From Escherichia coli (GTDB lineage: Bacteria > Pseudomonadota > Gammaproteobacteria > Enterobacterales > Enterobacteriaceae), in the NCBI RefSeq assembly GCF_036503815.1, contig NZ_AP027764.1, positions 1 through 64,000 on the forward strand: a DNA stretch of 64,000 nucleotides, in the 5' to 3' direction. The notes under the pieces were generated by a model that was not told the origin of the DNA, did no database searches, and saw nothing but the letters and a program-made list of their open reading frames with translations. Each line of letters starts with the position of its first letter. The first letter of the stretch is position 1. Shown one piece after another: positions 1 to 11,994 of this stretch. The position numbers were made by a program, and so were the translations under genes.

Positions 1-1401
1 GTGTCACTTTCGCTTTGGCAGCAGTGTCTTGCCCGATTGCAGGATGAGTTACCAGCCACAGAATTCAGTATGTGGATACGCCCATTGCAGGCGGAACTGA
101 GCGATAACACGCTGGCCCTGTACGCGCCAAACCGTTTTGTCCTCGATTGGGTACGGGACAAGTACCTTAATAATATCAATGGACTGCTAACCAGTTTCTG
201 CGGAGCGGATGCCCCACAGCTGCGTTTTGAAGTGGGCACAAAGCCCGTAACACAAACACTGAAAGCTGCAGCCAGCAATACAGTTGCACCTGCTCAGGCA
301 GCTCAGGTGCAGCCGCAACGTGTTGCGCCTTCTACGCGTTCCGGTTGGGATAACGTCCCGGCTCCGGCAGAACCGACCTATCGTTCTAACGTAAACGTCA
401 AACACACGTTTGATAACTTCGTTGAAGGTAAATCTAACCAACTGGCGCGCGCGGCGGCTCGTCAGGTGGCTGATAACCCTGGCGGTGCCTATAACCCGTT
501 GTTCCTTTATGGCGGCACGGGTCTGGGTAAAACTCACCTGCTGCATGCGGTGGGTAACGGCATTATGGCGCGTAAGCCGAATGCCAAAGTGGTTTATATG
601 CACTCCGAGCGCTTTGTTCAGGACATGGTTAAAGCCCTGCAAAACAACGCGATCGAAGAGTTTAAACGCTACTACCGTTCCGTAGATGCACTGCTGATCG
701 ACGATATTCAGTTTTTTGCTAATAAAGAACGATCTCAGGAAGAGTTTTTCCACACCTTCAACGCCCTGTTGGAAGGTAACCAGCAGATCATTCTCACCTC
801 GGATCGCTATCCGAAAGAGATCAACGGCGTTGAGGATCGTCTGAAATCCCGCTTCGGTTGGGGACTGACTGTGGCGATCGAACCGCCAGAGTTAGAAACC
901 CGCGTGGCGATCCTGATGAAAAAGGCCGACGAAAACGACATTCGTTTGCCGGGCGAAGTGGCGTTCTTTATCGCCAAGCGTCTACGCTCTAACGTACGTG
1001 AGCTGGAAGGGGCGTTGAACCGCGTCATTGCTAACGCCAACTTTACCGGACGGGCGATCACCATCGACTTCGTGCGTGAGGCGCTGCGCGACTTGCTGGC
1101 ATTGCAGGAAAAACTGGTCACCATCGACAATATTCAGAAGACGGTGGCAGAGTACTACAAGATCAAAGTTGCGGATCTCCTTTCCAAGCGTCGATCCCGC
1201 TCGGTGGCGCGTCCGCGCCAGATGGCGATGGCGCTGGCGAAAGAGTTGACTAACCACAGTCTGCCGGAGATTGGCGATGCGTTTGGTGGTCGTGACCACA
1301 CAACGGTGCTTCATGCTTGCCGGAAGATCGAGCAGTTGCGTGAAGAGAGCCACGATATCAAAGAAGATTTTTCAAATTTAATCAGAACATTGTCATCGTA
1401 A
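1..1401 (+). CDS. dnaA: Chromosomal replication initiator protein DnaA
   Basis: AAA+ ATPase that binds DnaA boxes at oriC, melts the origin and loads DnaB; it also regulates transcription. The 466-aa protein starts at GTG, the usual dnaA start. It has the N-terminal DnaB-interaction domain (about 1-85), a variable Gln/Ala/Pro-rich linker (about 86-130), the AAA+ core with Walker A GGTGLGKTH near residue 171 and Walker B LLIDDIQFF, and the C-terminal DNA-binding domain with the signature RDHTTVLHACRKI. K-12 DnaA is remembered as 467 aa; the core is the same and differences lie in the linker (here LKAAASNTVAPAQAAQ), which is known to vary. It begins at base 1, so its promoter is outside the window. 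dnaN follows after 4 bp, the standard dnaA-dnaN-recF operon. Confidence 0.99.
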   Translation: MSLSLWQQCLARLQDELPATEFSMWIRPLQAELSDNTLALYAPNRFVLDWVRDKYLNNINGLLTSFCGADAPQLRFEVGTKPVTQTLKAAASNTVAPAQAAQVQPQRVAPSTRSGWDNVPAPAEPTYRSNVNVKHTFDNFVEGKSNQLARAAARQVADNPGGAYNPLFLYGGTGLGKTHLLHAVGNGIMARKPNAKVVYMHSERFVQDMVKALQNNAIEEFKRYYRSVDALLIDDIQFFANKERSQEEFFHTFNALLEGNQQIILTSDRYPKEINGVEDRLKSRFGWGLTVAIEPPELETRVAILMKKADENDIRLPGEVAFFIAKRLRSNVRELEGALNRVIANANFTGRAITIDFVREALRDLLALQEKLVTIDNIQKTVAEYYKIKVADLLSKRRSRSVARPRQMAMALAKELTNHSLPEIGDAFGGRDHTTVLHACRKIEQLREESHDIKEDFSNLIRTLSS

Positions 1402-1405
1402 ACCT

Positions 1406-2505
1406 ATGAAATTTACCGTAGAACGTGAGCATTTATTAAAACCGCTACAACAGGTGAGCGGTCCGTTAGGTGGTCGTCCTACGCTACCGATTCTCGGTAA
1501 TCTGCTGTTACAGGTTGCTGACGGTACGTTGTCGCTGACCGGTACCGATCTCGAGATGGAAATGGTGGCACGTGTTGCGCTGGTTCAGCCGCACGAACCA
1601 GGGGCGACGACCGTTCCGGCGCGCAAATTCTTTGATATCTGCCGTGGTCTGCCTGAAGGCGCGGAAATTGCCGTGCAACTGGAAGGTGAGCGGATGCTGG
1701 TGCGTTCCGGGCGTAGCCGTTTTTCGCTTTCCACCCTGCCAGCAGCAGATTTCCCGAACCTCGATGACTGGCAGAGCGAAGTCGAATTTACCCTGCCGCA
1801 GGCGACGATGAAGCGTCTGATTGAAGCGACTCAGTTTTCGATGGCGCATCAGGATGTTCGCTATTACTTAAACGGTATGCTGTTCGAAACCGAAGGTGAA
1901 GAACTGCGCACCGTGGCGACCGACGGTCACCGTCTGGCGGTCTGTTCCATGCCAATTGGTCAGTCTTTGCCAAGCCATTCGGTGATCGTGCCGCGTAAAG
2001 GTGTGATTGAACTGATGCGTATGCTCGACGGCGGCGACAATCCGCTGCGCGTGCAAATTGGCAGTAACAATATACGTGCCCACGTCGGCGACTTTATCTT
2101 CACTTCCAAACTGGTGGATGGTCGCTTCCCGGATTACCGCCGTGTTCTGCCGAAGAACCCGGACAAACATCTGGAAGCAGGCTGCGATCTGCTCAAGCAA
2201 GCGTTTGCCCGTGCGGCGATCCTCTCCAACGAGAAATTCCGCGGCGTGCGTCTGTATGTCAGCGAAAATCAGCTGAAAATCACCGCCAATAACCCGGAAC
2301 AGGAAGAAGCGGAAGAGATCCTCGACGTTACCTATAGCGGTGCGGAGATGGAAATTGGCTTCAACGTCAGCTATGTGCTGGATGTTCTGAACGCGCTGAA
2401 ATGCGAAAACGTGCGCATGATGCTGACCGATTCGGTTTCCAGTGTGCAGATTGAAGATGCCGCATCACAGTCGGCTGCCTATGTTGTCATGCCAATGAGA
2501 CTGTA

Positions 2506-2506
<1 letters not shown>
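1406..2506 (+). CDS. dnaN: DNA polymerase III beta sliding clamp
   Basis: The 366-aa processivity clamp forms a ring dimer around DNA and tethers polymerase III and many repair proteins. It begins MKFTVEREHLLKPLQQVSG and ends YVVMPMRL; this C-terminal MPMRL is the conserved beta-clamp terminus near the hydrophobic partner-binding cleft. Length matches the family exactly. The gene lies 4 bp after dnaA, and its stop overlaps the recF start by one base (TAATG), so translation of the three genes is probably coupled. Nothing unusual was seen. Confidence 0.99.
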
Positions 2507-6022
<3,516 letters not shown>

Positions 6023-6045
6023 TGGCGTTAACAATGCGAGCGTGC

Positions 6046-6141
6046 ATGATGCGCTACGCTTATCAGGCCTACGAGACTCCTGCAATATTTTGAATTTGCA
6101 TGATTTTGTAGGCCGGATCAGACGTTAACGCCGCATTCGGC
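6046..6141. repeat. REP (BIME-like) pair after gyrB
   Basis: Two REP-like palindromic units sit between gyrB and its terminator. The first runs about 6047-6072 (GATGCGCTACGCTTATCAGG). The second runs about 6107-6141 (TGTAGGCCGGATCAGACG and on). They point in opposite directions, as in bacterial interspersed mosaic elements, which can bind gyrase or protect mRNA 3' ends. Confidence 0.75.
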
Positions 6142-6157
6142 AAGAAGCTATAAGAAA

Positions 6158-6187
6158 AGGGCGGAGATCATCTCCGCCCTTTTTATT
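6158..6187 (+). terminator. Rho-independent terminator after gyrB
   Basis: A perfect 10-bp stem AGGGCGGAGA / TCTCCGCCCT with a 3-base loop is followed by TTTTATTT. It is well placed to end the dnaA-dnaN-recF-gyrB transcripts. Confidence 0.9.
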
Positions 6188-6261
6188 TCTGCAATCCGTA
6201 ATTATCATTCCGCAGATCTATACTTTTTGAGTCAACACGTAACGCTTTACAGGTGATTATC

Positions 6262-6660
6262 ATGGGGCTTTTTGATGATGTTGTCGGCGCCTTTCTGAAA
6301 GGCGATGCGGGGAAATATCAGGCTATTTTGAGTTGGGTTGAGGAACAGGGCGGCATTCAGGTGCTGTTGGAAAAACTGCAAAGTGGCGGCTTAGGTGCCA
6401 TTCTCTCAACCTGGTTGAGTAATCAACAGGGCAATCAGCCGGTGAGTGGCGAGCAACTGGAGTCGGCGCTCGGCACAAATGCGGTGTCCGATCTCGGGCA
6501 AAAACTGGGTGTAGATACCAGTACGGCTTCCAGCTTGCTGGCAGAGCAACTGCCAAAGATTATTGATGCTCTCTCACCGCAGGGTGAAGTGTCACCACAA
6601 GCCAATAACGATCTGCTTTCCGCAGGCATGGAACTGCTGAAAGGGAAACTCTTCCGCTAA
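6262..6660 (+). CDS. yidB: DUF937 family protein YidB
   Basis: A 132-aa protein of unknown function (DUF937 family). It begins MGLFDDVVGAFLKGDAG and is Gly/Gln/Leu-rich with a predicted helical character; no signal peptide or membrane segment is evident. The ATG at 6262 is chosen because AGGTGA lies 5 bases upstream and it gives the known K-12 length; an in-frame GTG at 6253 overlaps that ribosome binding site. Flanked by terminators on both sides, so probably transcribed alone. Confidence 0.93.
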   Translation: MGLFDDVVGAFLKGDAGKYQAILSWVEEQGGIQVLLEKLQSGGLGAILSTWLSNQQGNQPVSGEQLESALGTNAVSDLGQKLGVDTSTASSLLAEQLPKIIDALSPQGEVSPQANNDLLSAGMELLKGKLFR

Positions 6661-6662
6661 GC

Positions 6663-6701
6663 AAAAGGGGAGCATGCAACGCGCGTTGCATCCCCCTTTT
6701 C
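6663..6701 (+). terminator. Terminator hairpin after yidB
   Basis: A long imperfect inverted repeat, AAAAGGGG...TGCAAC / GTTGCA...CCCCCTTTT, begins 3 bases after the yidB stop and ends in a T run. Because the arms carry A and T tails it could work in both directions. Confidence 0.7.
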
Positions 6702-6774
6702 CCTCGGGTGTTGTACTGATTTTTGAGCGGAATCGCGTTAGCATGGGTCAGGAACCAATCTACCTGGGGAACTC

Positions 6775-7587
6775 ATGGCTATCAAACTCATTGCTATCGA
6801 TATGGATGGCACCCTTCTGCTGCCCGATCACACCATTTCACCCGCTGTTAAAAACGCGATTGCCGCAGCTCGCGCCCGTGGCGTGAATGTCGTGCTAACG
6901 ACGGGTCGCCCTTATGCAGGTGTTCACAACTACCTGAAAGAGCTGCATATGGAACAGCCGGGCGATTACTGCATTACTTATAACGGCGCGCTGGTACAGA
7001 AGGCCGCCGATGGTAGCACCGTGGCGCAAACCGCTCTGAGCTATGAAGACTACCGTTTCCTGGAAAAACTCTCTCGCGAAGTCGGTTCTCATTTCCACGC
7101 CCTGGACCGCACCACGCTGTACACCGCCAACCGTGATATCAGCTACTACACGGTGCATGAATCTTTCGTTGCCACTATTCCGCTGGTGTTCTGCGAAGCG
7201 GAGAAAATGGACCCCAATACTCAGTTCCTGAAAGTGATGATGATTGATGAACCCGCCATCCTCGACCAGGCCATTGCGCGTATTCCGCAGGAAGTGAAAG
7301 AAAAATACACTGTGCTGAAAAGTGCGCCGTACTTCCTCGAAATCCTCGATAAACGCGTTAACAAAGGTACGGGTGTGAAATCACTGGCCGACGTGTTAGG
7401 CATTAAGCCGGAAGAAGTCATGGCGATTGGCGATCAGGAAAACGACATCGCAATGATTGAATATGCAGGTGTTGGTGTGGCAATGGATAACGCTATTCCT
7501 TCGGTGAAAGAAGTGGCGAACTTTGTCACCAAATCCAACCTGGAAGATGGCGTGGCGTTTGCTATTGAGAAGTATGTGCTGAATTAA
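6775..7587 (+). CDS. yidA: HAD-superfamily sugar phosphatase YidA
   Basis: A 270-aa Cof-type HAD IIB phosphatase, known in K-12 to dephosphorylate sugar phosphates such as erythrose-4-phosphate. HAD motif I is DMDGTL at about residues 9-14 (nucleophile Asp9), motif II is TTGR near 42-45, a Lys-containing motif III is VNKGTGVKSL near 200, and motif IV is GDQENDIAM near 220. The large cap between motifs II and III is typical of C2B caps. Cytosolic, with no signal. yidX on the other strand is convergent, 43 bp downstream. Confidence 0.96.
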   Translation: MAIKLIAIDMDGTLLLPDHTISPAVKNAIAAARARGVNVVLTTGRPYAGVHNYLKELHMEQPGDYCITYNGALVQKAADGSTVAQTALSYEDYRFLEKLSREVGSHFHALDRTTLYTANRDISYYTVHESFVATIPLVFCEAEKMDPNTQFLKVMMIDEPAILDQAIARIPQEVKEKYTVLKSAPYFLEILDKRVNKGTGVKSLADVLGIKPEEVMAIGDQENDIAMIEYAGVGVAMDNAIPSVKEVANFVTKSNLEDGVAFAIEKYVLN

Positions 7588-7630
7588 TCAGTGGGCGGGC
7601 AAACTACATAAATGCGTTTGCCCGCAGCGA

Positions 7631-8287
7631 TTAACAATTTCTGGTCGTGCATAAAATCAGGAACTGGAGTGGTGACGTTACTATATCCAGCGTAAGAGTG
7701 ACTGGTAGCAGCGCATTAGCGAGGCCGCGCGGAACGCCATCAGTTGCTTTGTACTTATAAAATCCCACCGTAAAGGGTTGATGGAAAACCATCACGTTTG
7801 AGTAATCCGCTTTTTTATTTTTCTGGTGGATAGAGCCTTTCAGGCCGTCAAGTGCCCAGGTACAACGCTGGGTATTACAAATAAAACCATATTGTGTCGC
7901 CAGTGCTTTATCTTCCTCATTATCCCAGTCGTAATAGAGCATTATTGAACCAGAAAAATTAGTATCACTGCTGCTTAAAATAAATTTCGCGTTATCGGAA
8001 ACGGTGATTCTTTCGCCATGAATTGCCGGATCGTTCAGCATTTTAACCACCTCGCCGCCGCCCGTGGTCAACAGATAGTCCAACGATTCACCAACAAAAA
8101 CATAGCCTTTCGTACCGTTACTATCCTCTGCCAGCGATAACCCCTTAATCGAGTCTGACCGCCATTGCTCGGCATGTGGCGGACTTGCGGTATTGAAAAG
8201 CAGTCCTGCGGTTAGACATCCGGTCAACGCAAATGCCAAAGAACACAAACCGGCAGCCTTAAAAAATCCCTTAAAATTCAACTTCAT
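7631..8287 (-). CDS. yidX: Lipoprotein YidX
   Basis: A 218-aa predicted lipoprotein of unknown function. The N-terminus MKLNFKGFFKAAGLCSLAF is a signal sequence ending in the lipobox LTGC (Cys near residue 23). The start at 8287 has AAGGATT upstream and yields the family length; an open frame extends further upstream without support. Compared with my memory of the K-12 protein, the middle and C-terminus differ much more than the flanking genes do (for example the C-terminus here is LCTTRNC), which suggests a divergent allele. It lies between convergent yidA and divergent dgoR. Confidence 0.88.
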   Translation of the reverse strand: MKLNFKGFFKAAGLCSLAFALTGCLTAGLLFNTASPPHAEQWRSDSIKGLSLAEDSNGTKGYVFVGESLDYLLTTGGGEVVKMLNDPAIHGERITVSDNAKFILSSSDTNFSGSIMLYYDWDNEEDKALATQYGFICNTQRCTWALDGLKGSIHQKNKKADYSNVMVFHQPFTVGFYKYKATDGVPRGLANALLPVTLTLDIVTSPLQFLILCTTRNC

Positions 8288-8424
8288 GACTAATCCTTTA
8301 AACGAGTAGCTAAGCCGTTGAAAGCATACTCTTCTTTCCCTCCTGTTTAGCGCCTGATATCCCTTTTCAGATTTCTGCCCGACGCATGTCATTTTTTTAT
8401 GCATTGTTCTTTTTGTGATCTAAA

Positions 8425-8500
8425 TTGTAGTACAACAATATAACTTTGTACTACATTACGCATACGGCAAACGCGAACGTCATCACGCTGGTACTACAAA
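8425..8500. promoter_or_regulatory. Putative DgoR operator cluster upstream of dgoR
   Basis: Three copies of a near-palindromic element lie in the dgoR promoter region: TTGTAGTACAA at 8425-8435, TTTGTACTACA at 8445-8455, and GGTACTACAAA at 8490-8500. GntR/FadR-type repressors bind such sites. DgoR is known to autoregulate the dgo operon with D-galactonate as inducer. Assignment to DgoR is inference from position. Confidence 0.6.
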
Positions 8501-8564
8501 ATTGCCGCGTTATGCATCGATCGGGGTAAAGTAGAGAAGTACATACAGAGCACAAGGACTCTCC

Positions 8565-9254
8565 ATGACTCTCAATAAAACCGATCGCATAGTCATTACG
8601 CTGGGTAAACAGATCGTTCACGGCAAATACGTGCCAGGCTCGCCGCTTCCGGCCGAAGCGGAACTTTGTGAGGAGTTTGCAACCTCGCGCAACATCATCC
8701 GTGAGGTGTTTCGTTCGCTGATGGCGAAGCGGCTGATTGAAATGAAACGTTATCGCGGGGCGTTTGTGGCACCGCGTAACCAGTGGAATTACCTCGACAC
8801 TGACGTACTGCAATGGGTGCTGGAAAACGACTACGACCCACGGCTTATCAGTGCAATGAGCGAAGTGCGAAATCTGGTGGAACCGGCGATTGCCCGTTGG
8901 GCGGCAGAGCGCGCGACTTCCAGCGATCTGGCGCAGATTGAATCAGCGCTGAACGAGATGATCGCCAACAATCAGGACCGCGAAGCGTTTAACGAAGCGG
9001 ATATTCGCTATCACGAGGCGGTACTGCAATCAGTGCATAACCCGGTGTTACAGCAACTTAGCATTGCGATTAGTTCATTACAGCGGGCGGTTTTTGAACG
9101 AACCTGGATGGGCGATGAGGCCAACATGCCGCAAACGCTCCAGGAACATAAGGCGCTGTTTGATGCGATACGGCATCAGGACGGCGATGCGGCAGAGCAG
9201 GCGGCGCTTACCATGATCGCCAGCTCGACACGAAGGTTAAAGGAAATCACATGA
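8565..9254 (+). CDS. dgoR: D-galactonate-responsive GntR/FadR repressor DgoR
   Basis: A 229-aa transcription factor: N-terminal GntR winged helix-turn-helix (about 1-72, with SPLPAEAELCEEFATSRNIIR) and a C-terminal all-helical FCD ligand-binding domain (metal and ligand residues in the SEVRNLVEP, DIRYHEAVLQS and QEHKALFDAI segments). It represses the dgo operon and is released by D-galactonate. First gene of the operon; its stop overlaps the dgoK start by 4 bp (ATGA). Confidence 0.97.
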   Translation: MTLNKTDRIVITLGKQIVHGKYVPGSPLPAEAELCEEFATSRNIIREVFRSLMAKRLIEMKRYRGAFVAPRNQWNYLDTDVLQWVLENDYDPRLISAMSEVRNLVEPAIARWAAERATSSDLAQIESALNEMIANNQDREAFNEADIRYHEAVLQSVHNPVLQQLSIAISSLQRAVFERTWMGDEANMPQTLQEHKALFDAIRHQDGDAAEQAALTMIASSTRRLKEIT

Positions 9255-10129
9255 CAGCTCGCTACATCGCAATTGACTGGGGATCGACCAATCTGCGCGC
9301 CTGGCTTTATCAGGGCGACCACTGCCTGGACAGCAGGCAATCAGAAGCAGGCGTTACGCGTCTGAACGGAAAATCTCCGGCTGCGGTGTTAGCAGAAGTG
9401 ACGACCGACTGGCGTGAAGAGAATACGCCAGTGGTGATGGCAGGAATGGTTGGCAGCAATGTCGGCTGGAAAGTTGCGCCGTATTTATCTGTTCCTGCCC
9501 GTTTTTCGTCTATTGGCGAACAATTAACGTCTGTTGGCGACAATATCTGGATTATTCCCGGATTATGCGTTTCTCATGATGATAACCACAATGTGATGCG
9601 CGGCGAAGAAACACAATTGATCGGTGCGCGTGCTCTGGCTCCTTCCTCTCTTTATGTCATGCCCGGTACGCATTGCAAATGGGTGCAGGCCGATAGCCAG
9701 CAAATCAACGATTTTCGCACCGTGATGACCGGTGAATTACATCATTTACTGTTAAATCACTCATTGATTGGCGCAGGTTTACCGCCGCAGGAAAACTCTG
9801 CCGATGCCTTCGCGGCTGGCCTTGAGCGTGGTCTCAATGCGCCCGCCATATTGCCGCAGCTTTTTGAAGTTCGTGCCTCGCATGTGCTGGGAACACTTCC
9901 CCGTGAACAGGTCAGCGAATTTCTCTCTGGATTGTTGATTGGCGCAGAGGTCGCCAGTATGCGCGACTACGTGGCCCATCAACACGCCATCACCCTTGTC
10001 GCCGGAACATCGCTGACTGCACGCTACCAGCAAGCCTTTCAGTCGATGGGTTGCGAGGTGACGGCGGTGGCGGGCGACACGGCATTTCAGGCTGGTATAA
10101 GGAGCATCGCTCATGCAGTGGCAAACTAA
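9251..10129 (+). CDS. dgoK: 2-dehydro-3-deoxygalactonokinase
   Basis: A 292-aa sugar kinase that phosphorylates 2-keto-3-deoxygalactonate to the 6-phosphate in the De Ley-Doudoroff galactonate pathway. The ASKHA-like nucleotide motif IAIDWGSTNLRAW is at the N-terminus and MPGTHCKW / GTSLTARY follow later. Overlaps dgoR by 4 bp and dgoA by 17 bp, which implies translational coupling. Cytosolic. Confidence 0.97.
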   Translation: MTARYIAIDWGSTNLRAWLYQGDHCLDSRQSEAGVTRLNGKSPAAVLAEVTTDWREENTPVVMAGMVGSNVGWKVAPYLSVPARFSSIGEQLTSVGDNIWIIPGLCVSHDDNHNVMRGEETQLIGARALAPSSLYVMPGTHCKWVQADSQQINDFRTVMTGELHHLLLNHSLIGAGLPPQENSADAFAAGLERGLNAPAILPQLFEVRASHVLGTLPREQVSEFLSGLLIGAEVASMRDYVAHQHAITLVAGTSLTARYQQAFQSMGCEVTAVAGDTAFQAGIRSIAHAVAN

Positions 10130-10730
10130 ACTCCCGCTGATCGCCATTTTGCGCGGTATTACGCCCGACGAGGCGCTGGCGCATGTTGGCGCGGTGATTG
10201 ACGCTGGGTTCGACGCGGTTGAAATCCCTCTGAATTCCCCACAATGGGAACAAAGCATTCCCGCCATCGTTGATGCGTATGGCGACAAGGCGTTGATTGG
10301 CGCAGGTACGGTACTGAAACCTGAACAGGTCGATGCGCTCGCCAGGATGGGCTGCCAGCTCATCGTTACGCCCAATATCCATAGTGAAGTGATCCGCCGC
10401 GCGGTGGGCTATGGCATGACCGTTTGCCCCGGCTGCGCGACGGCGACAGAAGCCTTTACCGCGATCGACGCGGGCGCGCAGGCGCTGAAAATATTCCCGT
10501 CATCGGCTTTTGGGCCGCAATACATCAAAGCGTTAAAAGCGGTATTACCGCAGGACATCCCGGTCTTTGCCGTAGGCGGTGTGACGCCAGAAAACCTGGC
10601 GCAGTGGATAGACGCAGGTTGTGCAGGGGCGGGCTTAGGCAGCGATCTCTATCGCGCCGGGCAATCAGTAGAACGCACCGTGCAGCAGGCAGCAGCATTT
10701 GTTAAGGCGTATCGAGAGGCAGTGCAATGA
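10113..10730 (+). CDS. dgoA: 2-dehydro-3-deoxy-6-phosphogalactonate aldolase
   Basis: A 205-aa class I KDPG/KDPGal-type aldolase that cleaves 2-keto-3-deoxy-6-phosphogalactonate to pyruvate and glyceraldehyde-3-phosphate. The catalytic Glu lies in FDAVEIPLNSP, and the Schiff-base Lys in ALKIFPSSAFGP (near residue 126); the phosphate-binding GGVTPEN segment is present. It is a separate gene here, overlapping dgoK by 17 bp and dgoD by 4 bp. Confidence 0.97.
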   Translation: MQWQTKLPLIAILRGITPDEALAHVGAVIDAGFDAVEIPLNSPQWEQSIPAIVDAYGDKALIGAGTVLKPEQVDALARMGCQLIVTPNIHSEVIRRAVGYGMTVCPGCATATEAFTAIDAGAQALKIFPSSAFGPQYIKALKAVLPQDIPVFAVGGVTPENLAQWIDAGCAGAGLGSDLYRAGQSVERTVQQAAAFVKAYREAVQ

Positions 10731-11875
10731 AAATCACCAACATTACTACGTATCGTTTACCTCCCCGCTGGATGTTCCTGAAAATTGAAACTGATGAAGG
10801 CGTGGTCGGTTGGGGCGAGCCCGTGATCGAAGGCCGCGCCCGCACGGTGGAAGCGGCAGTTCACGAGCTGGGTGACTATTTGATTGGTCAGGATCCATCG
10901 CGCATCAATGACTTATGGCAAGTGATGTATCGCGCCGGATTTTATCGTGGCGGTCCGATTCTGATGAGCGCCATCGCCGGGATCGACCAGGCGTTATGGG
11001 ATATCAAAGGTAAAGTGCTGAATGCGCCGGTCTGGCAATTGATGGGTGGCCTGGTTCGCGACAAAATTAAAGCCTACAGTTGGGTCGGTGGCGATCGTCC
11101 GGCGGATGTTATCGACGGCATTAAAACGCTACGCGAAATCGGCTTCGATACCTTCAAACTGAACGGTTGTGAAGAACTGGGATTGATTGATAACTCCCGC
11201 GCGGTAGATGCGGCGGTCAACACCGTGGCACAAATTCGTGAAGCTTTTGGCAATCAGATTGAGTTTGGTCTTGATTTCCACGGTCGCGTCAGCGCGCCGA
11301 TGGCGAAAGTGCTGATTAAAGAACTGGAACCGTATCGCCCTCTGTTTATTGAAGAACCGGTGCTGGCGGAACAAGCCGAATACTACCCGAAACTGGCGGC
11401 ACAAACGCATATTCCACTGGCGGCGGGTGAGCGCATGTTCTCACGCTTCGATTTTAAACGCGTGCTGGAAGCTGGCGGTATTTCGATTCTGCAACCGGAT
11501 CTCTCCCACGCAGGCGGTATTACCGAATGCTACAAAATTGCCGGAATGGCGGAAGCCTATGACGTGACCCTTGCGCCGCACTGTCCGCTCGGCCCGATTG
11601 CACTGGCGGCTTGCCTGCATATCGACTTTGTTTCCTATAACGCGGTACTTCAGGAACAAAGTATGGGCATTCACTACAACAAAGGCGCGGAGTTACTCGA
11701 CTTTGTGAAAAATAAAGAAGACTTCAGCATGGTCGGCGGCTTCTTTAAACCATTAACGAAACCGGGCTTAGGCGTGGAAATCGACGAAGCCAAAGTCATT
11801 GAGTTCAGTAAAAATGCCCCGGACTGGCGTAATCCGCTCTGGCGTCATGAAGATAACAGCGTAGCAGAGTGGTAA
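10727..11875 (+). CDS. dgoD: D-galactonate dehydratase
   Basis: A 382-aa enolase-superfamily enzyme (mandelate racemase subgroup) that dehydrates D-galactonate to 2-keto-3-deoxygalactonate, the first step of the pathway. Metal-ligand segments are visible at LDFHGRV, FIEEPV and AGERMFSR, and the catalytic His region is in LAPHCPLGPIALA. Length is the same as the characterised E. coli enzyme. It overlaps dgoA by 4 bp; dgoT follows after 119 bp. Confidence 0.97.
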   Translation: MKITNITTYRLPPRWMFLKIETDEGVVGWGEPVIEGRARTVEAAVHELGDYLIGQDPSRINDLWQVMYRAGFYRGGPILMSAIAGIDQALWDIKGKVLNAPVWQLMGGLVRDKIKAYSWVGGDRPADVIDGIKTLREIGFDTFKLNGCEELGLIDNSRAVDAAVNTVAQIREAFGNQIEFGLDFHGRVSAPMAKVLIKELEPYRPLFIEEPVLAEQAEYYPKLAAQTHIPLAAGERMFSRFDFKRVLEAGGISILQPDLSHAGGITECYKIAGMAEAYDVTLAPHCPLGPIALAACLHIDFVSYNAVLQEQSMGIHYNKGAELLDFVKNKEDFSMVGGFFKPLTKPGLGVEIDEAKVIEFSKNAPDWRNPLWRHEDNSVAEW

Positions 11876-11994
11876 TTCCTGCCACGTAAGCCCCTCATCG
11901 GGCACTAAAACAGCAATACAAAAATATAACCCTCTGTACATTACAGGGCATGGTGAGCGGCTTCGCTATGCCCAAAATCTGGAGAAAGCTCGCT

